Source of the DNA: an uncultured Dehalococcoidia bacterium
GTDB taxonomy: Bacteria > Chloroflexota > Dehalococcoidia > Dehalococcoidales > UBA1222
Assembly: GCA_903844845.1 (NCBI GenBank)
Contig: CAIMVG010000018.1
Location: forward strand, 1-64,000
Reading direction: 5' to 3'
DNA: 64,000 nt
Part shown: in pieces, positions 17,104 to 25,684 of the stretch
How the letters are laid out: the number at the start of each line of letters is the position of its first letter
Numbering within the stretch: position 1 is the stretch's first letter
The notes under the pieces: generated by a model
Database searches by the model: none
The model's input: only the letters and a program-made list of their open reading frames with translations
Told to the model about the DNA's origin: nothing
Translations under genes and position numbers: made by a program

Positions 17104-18204
17104 CTACCTCCCGGCCTTTTTAAGGGCGTCTATCAAAATATCGTCTTCGCCTGGCTTGCCGACGCTGAACCGGATGCAATTCATGAGTCGCGGTTCTGAA
17201 TAATAACGTACCAGGATACCCTGGTCTTCCAGTTCTTGCTGGAGTTGGCGGGCATTTCCCTCCAGCACATCGCACAATATGAAATTGGATTTAGAAGGAT
17301 AAACTTTTAGCCAATTGATCTTCGTGAGTTCATCGGCAAACCTGCTTCGCTCAGTGACGATTTTCTTTACGTTGCCCATTAGATAATCGATGTCCTTGAG
17401 GGATTCTCGTACCGCCACGAGAGCCGCCACGTTGACGTTATAAGGGTCACGGATACCGTGGAGGTAATTTGCTATGGCCGGAGGGAATATCCCGTATCCG
17501 ACGCGCAGTCCTGCCAGACCCGACCATTTACTGAAAGTCCGAAGCACCATAAGATTCGGATAGTCTTTCATTAGGGGGACAGCCGATTCACCGGTAAATT
17601 CGTAATATGCCTCGTCGACCACAAGCGGAAGTCCGGTTTCCAGCAGTGAAATCATGTTCTGGCTGGAAGTCAGCGTGCCGGTCGGGTTGTTGGGGTTAGC
17701 CAAAAAAATGAGTTTCGTTTTTGAGGTAATGGCGTATTTGACGGCAATCGTATCGACCCGAAAATCGGCATCTCTCGGCACTTCAACCATCGTCGCGCCA
17801 TTCAGTTCACCGTAAAAACGGTACATGGCAAAACTGGGTACCAGATTGATGATTTCTTCCCCCGGCGCGGCGAACAGCTTGATGATAAGGTCGATCAACT
17901 GGTCGCTGCCAGCTCCGGCGACGATCTGTTCGCAGGGCATGCCAACGTATTTAGCAAGCATATCCCGAAGTTCTGTCTGAGCTGCGTCTGGGTAAATATG
18001 GTAGCTATCCAATGAAGACAAGGCCTTGCCCACCTTGGGCGAAGGGCCGTAGTTATTTTCATTGGCGTCTAATTTGACGACTTTATTTACAGGGATACCC
18101 AGCTTCTGCGAGATGGTTTCCGAGGATTTGCACGCCGAATATCCGCGGAACCTTGTCATTTCAGGCCGCGCCATCAATTCGATGCCTTTTTCATCCTTGG
18201 TCAT
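17104..18204 (-). CDS. hisC: Histidinol-phosphate aminotransferase
   Basis: PLP-dependent transamination of imidazole acetol phosphate to histidinol phosphate. 366 residues. The PLP lysine is in RTFSKWSGLAGLRVGYGI; upstream blocks are KLDANENNYGPSP, GAGSDQLIDLI, FLANPNNPTGT and VVDEAYYEF, and the C-terminal RYYSEPRLMNCIRFSVG binds the substrate phosphate. GAGG lies 7 nt before the ATG, formed partly by the hisD stop region. Part of hisZGDCB. Confidence 0.95.
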   Translation of the reverse strand: MTKDEKGIELMARPEMTRFRGYSACKSSETISQKLGIPVNKVVKLDANENNYGPSPKVGKALSSLDSYHIYPDAAQTELRDMLAKYVGMPCEQIVAGAGSDQLIDLIIKLFAAPGEEIINLVPSFAMYRFYGELNGATMVEVPRDADFRVDTIAVKYAITSKTKLIFLANPNNPTGTLTSSQNMISLLETGLPLVVDEAYYEFTGESAVPLMKDYPNLMVLRTFSKWSGLAGLRVGYGIFPPAIANYLHGIRDPYNVNVAALVAVRESLKDIDYLMGNVKKIVTERSRFADELTKINWLKVYPSKSNFILCDVLEGNARQLQQELEDQGILVRYYSEPRLMNCIRFSVGKPGEDDILIDALKKAGR

Positions 18205-18213
18205 GCTAAGACC

Positions 18214-19542
18214 TCACTTTTTTCTTGATTCACAAGGCAATCTTACAGCTTCGGCGTGGGCAGAAAGGCCCTCTGCTTCTGCCAGAATAGCCGCCACCGG
18301 TCCGTACCTGTTCATCATACGATCATCCACGTTCACAACATTCATGAGGCGCACGAAATCCGTAGTATTCAACGGTGATGCGAAGCGGGCGGTCCCGCCT
18401 GTGGGCAGAGCATGACTTGGTCCTGCAACATAGTCTCCCATCACGACAGTGGGGTGTGTCCCCATGAATACGCATCCGGCGCTATTTATCTCGCGCGCGA
18501 TACTAGAGGAATCTGCGGCGTAGATGCAGAGATGTTCCGGGGCATAGAGGTTAGCAAGTGTTACAGCCTGATCAATGCTTTCAACGACACATATGATTCC
18601 ACGGCTGGCAAGGGATTCATTTATCACGGCCTTACGGGACAGATCTCCGGAACGCACATCAAGTTGCTTCAGCACGGCGGAGGAAAGTTCAGCTGACGTA
18701 GTTATCAATATTGACTGTGCCATGCCATCATGTTCCGCTTGCGCCAGCATATCGCATGCGCACCAGGAAGCATTGGCTTTTGCATCAGCAATCACCACGA
18801 CTTCGCTCGGACCCTGTAACCCATCGATATCTACCGACCCGTAAACATGTTTCTTGGCAAGCATTACGAAGATATTACCGGGGCCGCAGATCTTATCTAC
18901 TGCGGGTACCGATTCGGTACCGAAGGCCATGGCGGCTATCGCCTGGGCACCCCCGGCGGTGAACACGCGGTCTACCCCGGCGACCGAAGCCGCGGCCAGC
19001 GTCATATCGGGGATCCTACCGTTTTTAGCGGGCGGTGTGCAGACGATGATTTCGCCCACTCCTGCAGATCTTGCGGGGATGGCGGTCATCAGTACCGAAG
19101 ACGGGTAGCTTGCGGTGCCGCCGGGAACGTACAAACCCACCTTTGCGAGCACCCTGGCAACGGTTCCCGGGGCCATTTTTTTTACACCCGAACTGAAGGC
19201 TTTGAACTGGTTATCATGGAATTCTGTTATTCGGCCCGCCGCGGTTTCGATAGCCGACAACAATTCGAGCGGTACCCTTTTCTTTGCCGCGAGTATCTCT
19301 TTCGGCGAAACCTCGATAGCCGCAAGTTCTACATGGTCGATCATTCTGGCATAGTCTATCAGCGCCCTATCTCCGTTGAGTCGCACTTCTTCAATTATCT
19401 TCGCCACGGCCATCGCAGGGTCTTCCGTGTCGAACATTTTTTTCAGGCTGGCTGCAAGGTTTGCCGAAATGGCATACGATTGCGGCGTAACTCTTCGCGA
19501 TAGTGCCTGTTTTGCCGCATCAAATCCGTTTATTATTCTCAT
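18214..19542 (-). CDS. hisD: Histidinol dehydrogenase
   Basis: Oxidises histidinol to histidine in two NAD-dependent steps, using zinc. 442 residues from the ATG at 19542, which overlaps the hisG stop by 4 nt (ATGA); an in-frame ORF extends further upstream but inside hisG. Family blocks: VGLYVPGGTASYPSSVLM, AGGAQAIAAMAFGT, DKICGPGNIFV, GPSEVVVIAD, QAEHDGMAQSILIT, and the late zinc region NAPEHL-equivalent NLYAPEHLCIY, GPSHALPTGGTARF. Confidence 0.96.
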   Translation of the reverse strand: MRIINGFDAAKQALSRRVTPQSYAISANLAASLKKMFDTEDPAMAVAKIIEEVRLNGDRALIDYARMIDHVELAAIEVSPKEILAAKKRVPLELLSAIETAAGRITEFHDNQFKAFSSGVKKMAPGTVARVLAKVGLYVPGGTASYPSSVLMTAIPARSAGVGEIIVCTPPAKNGRIPDMTLAAASVAGVDRVFTAGGAQAIAAMAFGTESVPAVDKICGPGNIFVMLAKKHVYGSVDIDGLQGPSEVVVIADAKANASWCACDMLAQAEHDGMAQSILITTSAELSSAVLKQLDVRSGDLSRKAVINESLASRGIICVVESIDQAVTLANLYAPEHLCIYAADSSSIAREINSAGCVFMGTHPTVVMGDYVAGPSHALPTGGTARFASPLNTTDFVRLMNVVNVDDRMMNRYGPVAAILAEAEGLSAHAEAVRLPCESRKK

Positions 19543-20957
19543 GGCATCGTTTCCATCGTTTGTTTCAACCGCGCTACAAATGCCGATATCCGTTCGCCTT
19601 GTATTCTGTTTTCCCGCAAGCGGGTATTTCCGATCACACATGCTGTCGATTCGAAAAGTGTTTCTATTATCTTGAGATTATTTTTCACGAGTGTTGAACC
19701 GGTTTCGGTATTTTCGATAAGGACGTCGGCATCCTCTGGTATGAAAGCTTCGGTGGCTCCCCATGTGGGTATTATTCGGCAAGCGCCAAGCTGGTTGACC
19801 CTGGCATAGTTATCTGCGATATTAACATATTCGGCGGCGATCCTGCACGGGCTCCCTGCTTTTTTACGGAATTTCTGGAGTTCTTCGCTGGTGTTCACGG
19901 GGACTTCGTTGGCTACAACCGCAACGATACGTACTTTGCCGTACTTCAGATCCAGCAGTTCGCCAACCGGGCTTTGGGGAAACTGGTGATGGTGATCAAT
20001 CAGCCAGTCCCTTCCTGTTATGGCCAGGTCGAAGTTTCCATTAGATATTTGAAGCGGCATATCCTGAGGCCGTATCACTTTTATGAAGAACCCGTCCAGA
20101 GAAATATTCGGCCTGCGGTTGCCCGTTGAAGAAGGGTAATCATCTATATTTATCCCCGCAGCGTCCAAGATACGCCTTACGTGAGTCTGCTGGTGCCCAT
20201 CGGGCAGTGCCAACCTCACCACAGAAAGATCGGCCGGGGGTAGGTCGGCTTGAACCTGGGTTATTGACCCGGGTAAAGAACTAGTGAAAAATTCTATCGA
20301 GGCTGCGTCCCCGATGACGGAATTAAGCGATGCTAGCAACGGCGAGAGGTCCTTCGAACGCAGGCTCTCTTTATTTACTATAAGGCAAGCCCGGGACTCT
20401 ACAATTTTGCCCAGCAATTGGAGCCCCAGTGATTCTATCTCTTTGGGGTCTTTGCGGGACAGGAGTACGATCTCGGCATTTTCAGGAGGATATGCCTCCG
20501 CAGAACCCCATAACGGATAGACGGCGAAACGGCGCAGCCTCAGCCTTAAGGCAAGTGCTTCGGCAAGATTGGGATATTCTCCGGCGATTCGCACAACTTC
20601 ACCCCTGGCAGAGAGGGTCCCACCTGTGAACGAACCCGGGGTCGTGGCGGCGTACACGGAACCTTCTCCGAAACCGAGTTCACGCAATTTGACGATGGAA
20701 CTGGACGGGAACTTGACCATCTGTTCACTGAACCAGTCCAACCCGCAGATACCGATGTCGTAATTTCCCACAGCTACCTGTATGGGGATGTCTTTTTCCT
20801 GGAACATCTTTGCGGCCAGTCCGCTCATGGTGCTGGATTTCAGCCGGTAAACCCGGGTCTTTTCATTGTAATCATCAAGGCCCCAGCCGGCCTTCTCCAG
20901 CAAAGGTGCAATTTGCGAAAGGAGCCTGCCCTTAGGAAGCGCTATTCTGAAGGTCAT
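19539..20957 (-). CDS. hisG: Tandem-duplicated ATP phosphoribosyltransferase (short HisG x2)
   Basis: First step of histidine synthesis: ATP plus PRPP to phosphoribosyl-ATP. Short HisG is about 210 residues; this protein has 472 and contains two HisG modules. Module 1 (~1-225) starts RIALPKGRLLSQIAPLLEKA and has GNYDIGICGLDWF and GSAEAYPPENAEIVLL, but where the PRPP loop should be it reads SRKDPKEI. Module 2 (~246-472) starts RLALPDGHQQ, has GNFDLAITGRDWL, GATEAFIPEDADVLIENTETGSTL, i.e. an intact PRPP loop (ETGSTL, 418-423). It follows hisZ with no gap and overlaps hisD. The halves probably form a built-in heterodimer with one catalytic PRPP site per chain; that is inference. Confidence 0.9.
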   Translation of the reverse strand: MTFRIALPKGRLLSQIAPLLEKAGWGLDDYNEKTRVYRLKSSTMSGLAAKMFQEKDIPIQVAVGNYDIGICGLDWFSEQMVKFPSSSIVKLRELGFGEGSVYAATTPGSFTGGTLSARGEVVRIAGEYPNLAEALALRLRLRRFAVYPLWGSAEAYPPENAEIVLLSRKDPKEIESLGLQLLGKIVESRACLIVNKESLRSKDLSPLLASLNSVIGDAASIEFFTSSLPGSITQVQADLPPADLSVVRLALPDGHQQTHVRRILDAAGINIDDYPSSTGNRRPNISLDGFFIKVIRPQDMPLQISNGNFDLAITGRDWLIDHHHQFPQSPVGELLDLKYGKVRIVAVVANEVPVNTSEELQKFRKKAGSPCRIAAEYVNIADNYARVNQLGACRIIPTWGATEAFIPEDADVLIENTETGSTLVKNNLKIIETLFESTACVIGNTRLRENRIQGERISAFVARLKQTMETMP

Positions 20958-22196
20958 CTATCCGCAACCTATGGTTGCAAACGCTTCTATTGCGCTCTCG
21001 CATTCACTGGTTTCACGTTTGCCGCAATTGAACACGTTAAATCTCGGGACTCCGCTCCGTACAGTAACTTTCCATCCGCATTCTTCGTCAGGTTGTCCCG
21101 GCGCGGCAAAAGTGACGACGCACCCGGCACGACGTAAAAGATCGGCGGCTTCTGTTGCATCTTTCATGACCGCTGGTTCGATATCCATGCTCACTCGCTG
21201 GGACACGCCGATATAAAGGCCGTCTATATTGATAAGGGCAGCAAGCCGGTCGATATATAGGGCGAACCCGCCCGCGGGAACGTCCTTGCCGCTCATCATG
21301 CCCACGAGCCGGTCATAACGGCCGCCCCCGCCAACGTTCACGCCTTCTGCGAAGAGACGGAAAATAAATCCGGTGTAATATTCGAACCCTTTACCCGAAG
21401 TAAAATCAATCTCGTAATTCAACCCCATCGCTTCCACAACGTCGATGGTTGCTATGAACTCTTCAAGGGACGACTGTATCTCCGGGATGCCGGCGGCGAA
21501 CAGGGCCCGCATGTTTTTAAGGAAACCCGACGAAGTGCCCTTGGTTCCCAGCAGCAGTTTCAAGGCTTCCACGGCCTGAGGCTTTTCAGCTTCGAGTGAG
21601 TCGAGCGCCGTCATGTTACCGTCCAATATGCGGTCAAAGATGTCGTTCTGTTCAGCATGGCTCAAGCCGAGGCTTGACAGGATACCGCGTATCAACCCGG
21701 CATGGGAGAGTTTTAACTCCAGCCGATTCAACCCCATCTTCTTTACGGCGTCGCATGCGAAACTTACAAGTTCGGCGTCTGCCAGCGCAGAACCAGGGCC
21801 GATCAATTCGGCGCCGCACTGCCAGCGTTCACGTGGCTTGATACCGGTTTCTTCGAAGATAAAGGAATTTGTCACATAGGAAAAGCGGGCTGTAGAAGCT
21901 TCCGATCCCATGGTTTCCGTGTACAACCTGACAACCGGTATGGTTGCATCAGGTTTAAGAACGACGCGTTCTCCGCTCCATCCATCCCAATCGAGGAATG
22001 AGTAAACCCGGCGCAGCATCCCGGGAGTCAACGTTCCGGCCGAGGTGAAGAGGTGCAGGTACTCGAGTGTGGGGGTCCGGACCTCGTAATAACCGTAACA
22101 CCTGGAGACATCCTGAAATGCAGTTTCCACGCTGCGGAAACGAAGCATTTCTTCCCGGGTGAGATCGCGGCATCCCTTGCATCTTTGAATCTGCAT
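20958..22196 (-). CDS. hisZ: ATP phosphoribosyltransferase regulatory subunit
   Basis: Histidyl-tRNA synthetase paralogue that combines with short HisG to make an active, histidine-sensitive enzyme. 412 residues with class II synthetase core: GCRDLTREEMLRFR, YYEVRTPTLEYLHLF, the motif 2-like RFSYVTNSFIFEE and QCGAELIG, and motif 3-like GGGGRYDRLVG. The HisRS histidine-binding blocks are partly kept (FEYYTGFIFR) but several synthetase residues are changed, and the his operon context decides the call. The C-terminal ~90 residues have a fold-like pattern (DLLRRAGCVVTFAA). First gene of the operon; stop TAG directly abuts the hisG ATG. Confidence 0.92.
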   Translation of the reverse strand: MQIQRCKGCRDLTREEMLRFRSVETAFQDVSRCYGYYEVRTPTLEYLHLFTSAGTLTPGMLRRVYSFLDWDGWSGERVVLKPDATIPVVRLYTETMGSEASTARFSYVTNSFIFEETGIKPRERWQCGAELIGPGSALADAELVSFACDAVKKMGLNRLELKLSHAGLIRGILSSLGLSHAEQNDIFDRILDGNMTALDSLEAEKPQAVEALKLLLGTKGTSSGFLKNMRALFAAGIPEIQSSLEEFIATIDVVEAMGLNYEIDFTSGKGFEYYTGFIFRLFAEGVNVGGGGRYDRLVGMMSGKDVPAGGFALYIDRLAALINIDGLYIGVSQRVSMDIEPAVMKDATEAADLLRRAGCVVTFAAPGQPDEECGWKVTVRSGVPRFNVFNCGKRETSECESAIEAFATIGCG

Positions 22197-22234
22197 ATAT
22201 TAATCCTGTTCGTTCCTTTTGATGGTGATGGACA

Positions 22235-22264
22235 ATTCTACACTACTAGCTTCGGGAGGTTCAA
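22235..22264 (-). promoter_or_regulatory. Promoter of the hisZGDCB operon
   Basis: TTGAAC (22259-22264) and TAGAAT (22235-22240), 18 bp apart on the minus strand, with a leader of about 33 nt. No his leader peptide or attenuator is visible. Its -35 almost touches that of the divergent promoter at 22269-22297. Confidence 0.6.
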
Positions 22265-22268
22265 CATC

Positions 22269-22297
22269 TTGCACCGGATGTGGCATGTGGTTATACT
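22269..22297 (+). promoter_or_regulatory. Promoter of nfeD-slipin
   Basis: TTGCAC (22269-22274), a 17-bp spacer and TATACT (22292-22297); transcription would start near 22304, about 30 nt before the nfeD ATG. Confidence 0.6.
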
Positions 22298-22334
22298 TAA
22301 AAACTGACCCGAAATTTGAACAATCGCGCCTACC

Positions 22335-22955
22335 ATGGAGATTGAATTGGACAGCTTGCGGACAGCTTTGAGCAATCCGAACCTGGCGTTTTTGTTGTTC
22401 ATGCTCTCGATACTGGGCATCTCGATAGAGATACTCACGCCCGGGTTGATATTGCCGAGTACGTTCGGGATCATTTCAGGGATATTCGCATTCCTGGCTC
22501 TCAGTTCACTTCCCGTCAACCCCGTAGGGATCTTTTTGATACTTCTGTCCCTCGGGTTTTTTATTACAGAGGCTTTTGTTCGGACGAAAGGGCTGGTTAC
22601 GTCACTAGGCATAATCTCTATCGCGATCGGATCGATATTCCTGTTCAGGGGAGGCGCGGACAATCGTGCGAATCCGTTACTTATGGCAGGGGTCGTGGCC
22701 GTTATGGCGTCGATCCTGGTATTTATTGCCAATCGTGTCGTCACTGCCCAACGCCGCAAGATACTGACAGGCCGGGAGGGGTTTAAAGGCAGCACCGCTA
22801 TCGTAAGAACCTCCCTTGTCCCCGAGGGTCTGGTGTTATTCCAGGGAGAATTATGGAAAGCGACACTTGACACGGGCAGCGCCGTCCCTGGTGAGCTAGT
22901 CATCATTGAAGCCCTTGATGGCTTGAAATTATCTGTTACAAAGAAAAGGGGGTAA
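22335..22955 (+). CDS. nfeD: NfeD-type membrane protein
   Basis: 206 residues, the short NfeD type without the ClpP-like protease domain. It has about four membrane segments between residues 17 and 135 (LAFLLFMLSILGISIEILTPG is the typical first one, with its TPG turn), then a C-terminal OB-fold (GREGFKGSTAIVRT, GLVLFQGELWKAT, PGELVIIEALDGLKLSV). NfeD proteins work with stomatin-type proteins in membrane-domain organisation. The next gene, 6 nt on, is that partner. ATG 22335 is taken; a TTG at 22350 is also possible because GGAG sits before it. Confidence 0.9.
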   Translation: MEIELDSLRTALSNPNLAFLLFMLSILGISIEILTPGLILPSTFGIISGIFAFLALSSLPVNPVGIFLILLSLGFFITEAFVRTKGLVTSLGIISIAIGSIFLFRGGADNRANPLLMAGVVAVMASILVFIANRVVTAQRRKILTGREGFKGSTAIVRTSLVPEGLVLFQGELWKATLDTGSAVPGELVIIEALDGLKLSVTKKRG

Positions 22956-22961
22956 GCTTAA

Positions 22962-23765
22962 ATGGCACCAATCATTGCAGTTCTTATCGTCATATTTGTT
23001 ATCGCTATCCTGTCCATGTCGATCAAGGTGGTCAACGAATACGAACGGGGTGTGATTTTCAGGCTGGGCAGGCTTATGGGAGCTAAAGGCCCCGGGTTTT
23101 TCATGATCATCCCGTTTATCGACCGCATGGTTAAGATAGACCTTCGCGTGGTCACGCTGGATGTCCCCTCACAGGATGTCATCACCCGCGATAATGTTAC
23201 GGTGCGGGTCAGCGCCGTTGTTTATTTCCGCGTTATCAATCCCGAAGCCTCGGTGGTGAAGGTCATCAACCACATACAGGCCACTTCGCAAATCTCGCAG
23301 ACCACACTGCGCAATGTGCTCGGGCAGCATGAACTCGACGAACTCCTGTCCCAGAGGGAAAAATTGAACCAGAACCTGCAAACCATAATCGATGAACAAA
23401 CAGACCCCTGGGGTGTCAAAGTCAGTATCGTAGAAATCAAAGACGTCGAATTGCCGGAAGGTATGCGCCGTTCTATGGCCGCCCAGGCTGAAGCAGAGCG
23501 CGTACGCCGGGCCAAGATAATCCATGCCGAAGGCGAGATGCAGGCCTCTGCCAAACTACTTGAAGCCGGCAAGATAATCGCACAGGAACCGGTGACCTTG
23601 CAGTTGCGTTACCTGCAAACATTGACTGAGATCGCAACTGAAAAGACTAACACACTGATATTCCCGGTCCCGATCGACCTCATTTCGATGTTCCTTCCAA
23701 AAAACAAAACAGAAGCCTGCAAGACCGAAGAGGTTGCGGAAGTAAAGACAAAACCCGCCAAATAG
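22962..23765 (+). CDS. Slipin / stomatin-like SPFH protein
   Basis: 267 residues. An N-terminal membrane anchor (APIIAVLIVIFVIAILSMSI) is followed by the SPFH domain: VNEYERGVIFRLGRLMGAKGPGFFMIIPFIDRM, LDVPSQDVITRDNVTVRVSAVVYFRV, TLRNVLGQHELDELLSQRE. The C-terminus has the helical EAERVRRAKIIHAEGEMQAS oligomerisation segment. Forms large ring-like assemblies on the membrane with NfeD. AAGGGGGT precedes the ATG. Converges with birA with 1 base between stops. Confidence 0.93.
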   Translation: MAPIIAVLIVIFVIAILSMSIKVVNEYERGVIFRLGRLMGAKGPGFFMIIPFIDRMVKIDLRVVTLDVPSQDVITRDNVTVRVSAVVYFRVINPEASVVKVINHIQATSQISQTTLRNVLGQHELDELLSQREKLNQNLQTIIDEQTDPWGVKVSIVEIKDVELPEGMRRSMAAQAEAERVRRAKIIHAEGEMQASAKLLEAGKIIAQEPVTLQLRYLQTLTEIATEKTNTLIFPVPIDLISMFLPKNKTEACKTEEVAEVKTKPAK

Positions 23766-23766
23766 C

Positions 23767-24576
23767 TCAAGGGAAAAGTACGCCGGGGAAATAGCTCTGG
23801 GTTCTCAGAGTTACGTCCCCGGCGGGGATAATTTTGAGGTCCCCATTTTCAAGCCTCAGTCTCAAGCACCCCTCGGTGTCCACCGATTCAGCCAGCCCAT
23901 CAAACGTTTGAGTGGTTGTTTTGACGGTTACTTGTTGCCCCAGTGTTATCAGCGCTTCTGACCATTCGGCGAGTTGCGATTCCCCTTCAGCCATCTTCGC
24001 ATATCGCCTTTCGAAATTTTCAAGAAGACTGCACAATAGGTCAATGCGCAATAATGTTTTACCGCTCGCCGCGTTTAGGCTCGTTCCGGTTTCCGCGATT
24101 TCCGGGTATGCATCCGGTTCGATGTTAATATTGACACCGATACCTACTACAGCATATGTACCCTTGGAAGGCGACTCCCCGGAAACAGCCAGTATGCCGC
24201 ACACCTTTTTCCCGCCGATAAGAACGTCGTTCGGCCATTTAATGCATGCTGGTGTCCCGCTGACTTCTTTTATGGAATCAAGAACTGCCAAACTGGCAAG
24301 CATGGTGAGAGAGTTAAGGGCAGCTTTAGATGGATAAAGTATGATGGAGACATAAATACCGCCCTTGGGGGAAATCCAAACCCTGTCAAATCGGCCTTTC
24401 CCATGTTCCTGTGCCCCTGCAACTACGACTGTACCGTTCGGGGTATCGCGACGGACCTGTTCGAGCGCCGTTTCCATTGTCGAGCTTACCTTTGTACGGT
24501 AAACCAGAGTTTGTCCTATCTCGCGAGTATTGAGGCGCGACAGTATTATTTTGGACGACAAATCGTCTCTGGTCAT
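23767..24576 (-). CDS. birA: Biotin-[acetyl-CoA-carboxylase] ligase (no HTH domain)
   Basis: Attaches biotin to the lysine of carrier proteins through biotinyl-AMP. 269 residues: catalytic domain to about 220 and a small C-terminal SH3-like domain. Marks: SSTMETALEQ, GKGRFDRVWISPKGGIYVSI (the GRGRxGRxW block with G-K-G-R-F-D-R, so changed at two places), CIKWPNDVLIGGKKVCGIL and VGIGVNIN. There is no N-terminal winged helix, so it is a class I ligase that does not repress genes. It is the third gene after the HD-GYP regulator and PilT, 22 nt downstream. Confidence 0.93.
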   Translation of the reverse strand: MTRDDLSSKIILSRLNTREIGQTLVYRTKVSSTMETALEQVRRDTPNGTVVVAGAQEHGKGRFDRVWISPKGGIYVSIILYPSKAALNSLTMLASLAVLDSIKEVSGTPACIKWPNDVLIGGKKVCGILAVSGESPSKGTYAVVGIGVNINIEPDAYPEIAETGTSLNAASGKTLLRIDLLCSLLENFERRYAKMAEGESQLAEWSEALITLGQQVTVKTTTQTFDGLAESVDTEGCLRLRLENGDLKIIPAGDVTLRTQSYFPGVLFP

Positions 24577-24598
24577 AACTGGATCAAGGATTTACCGA

Positions 24599-25684
24599 TT
24601 AAATCGTCTGCCGGGCTTTGTATTCAAATTGGATAAGTTTCTGCAGCCTGTCAGGATGGCTGCTGTGCGAAAGGGCTTCTTCGGGCGTGACGCTCTTCAT
24701 GCGCACCAGGCCTGCCAGGCACTGGTCGAGGGTCTGCATGCCTTCGTTTGCGTTGAGCTGCATCACGTTGTTTAGTTCGTATGTTTTTCCGTCGCGCATG
24801 AGGTTTCTGACAGCTGTGTTGGCAATCATGACCTCAAACGCGGGGACGCGTCCGTGTCCGACTGCTTTCGGCAGCAGCGTCTGGGACAAAACGGCAATCA
24901 GGGTTTGAGAGAACTGCAGCCGGATCTGGGGCTGCTGGTCGGAAGGGTACATGTCGATGATGCGGTCCACCGTCTGAGCCGCGTCGATGGTGTGCAGTGT
25001 GCCCATCACAAGATGGCCGGTTTCAGCCGCCCGAAGCGCCGTCGAAACAGTTGGCAGGTCTCGCATTTCCCCCACCACTATAACGTCGGGGTCGTGGCGC
25101 AAGGCGTGTATGAGGGCGATATCGAACGAAAGCGTGTCGTCTCCAAGGTCGCGTTGGGCGATAAGGCATTTCCGGTTGCGATGCAGGTATTCGATTGGAT
25201 TTTCAATAGTGATGACGTTGCGTGCGGCGTTTGCATTCAAGTAATCAAGCATTGAAGCCATGGTTGTGGATTTACCGCTTCCAGTGGGGCCCGTGACGAG
25301 TATCATACCCCTGGGTTTCATGATCAGTTCCTTGCATATTTGAGGCAATCCCAACTGCTCGATTGTGGCCACCTCGGTCGGGACTACGCGGAAACAAATG
25401 CTTATCGTACCGCGCTGTCTCATAACGCTGACACGAAAACGGGCCAGCCCCTGAACGCCGTAAGCGAAATCAAGCTCCAGGTCTTGTGAAAAGGCCTTCT
25501 GGCGTTCAGACGAAGCAATTGTGCCAAGCACATCTTCGAGGTCCGCGCCGCTCAACGGGGGTAGGTCCTCCTGGATTTTCAGCTCTCCGTCTATACGCAG
25601 CACCGGGGGGCTGGGGACCCTGAGGTGGAGGTCTGAGGCATTGCTGGTTACAACCCTCTTCAACAATTCATTGATCTCTATCAT
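24599..25684 (-). CDS. pilT: Type IV pilus retraction ATPase, PilT family (copy 1)
   Basis: Hexameric motor that disassembles pili at the inner membrane. 361 residues: N-terminal PAS-like domain (ASDLHLRVPSPPVLRIDGEL), Walker A GPTGSGKSTTMASML, Asp box (VITIENPIEYLH), Walker B RHDPDVIVVGEMRDL, His box TGHLVMGTLHT and the helix DRIIDMYPSDQQPQIR. The C-terminus lacks the AIRNLIRE signature, having instead VRNLMRDGKTYELNNVMQ. Start overlaps the stop of the HD-GYP regulator (ATGA), so signalling and retraction are coupled. Confidence 0.92.
   Translation of the reverse strand: MIEINELLKRVVTSNASDLHLRVPSPPVLRIDGELKIQEDLPPLSGADLEDVLGTIASSERQKAFSQDLELDFAYGVQGLARFRVSVMRQRGTISICFRVVPTEVATIEQLGLPQICKELIMKPRGMILVTGPTGSGKSTTMASMLDYLNANAARNVITIENPIEYLHRNRKCLIAQRDLGDDTLSFDIALIHALRHDPDVIVVGEMRDLPTVSTALRAAETGHLVMGTLHTIDAAQTVDRIIDMYPSDQQPQIRLQFSQTLIAVLSQTLLPKAVGHGRVPAFEVMIANTAVRNLMRDGKTYELNNVMQLNANEGMQTLDQCLAGLVRMKSVTPEEALSHSSHPDRLQKLIQFEYKARQTI

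Noticed and set aside
18847-19503. 218-codon plus-strand frame opposite hisD
   Set aside because: Antisense shadow of hisD; no ribosome site or family motif.
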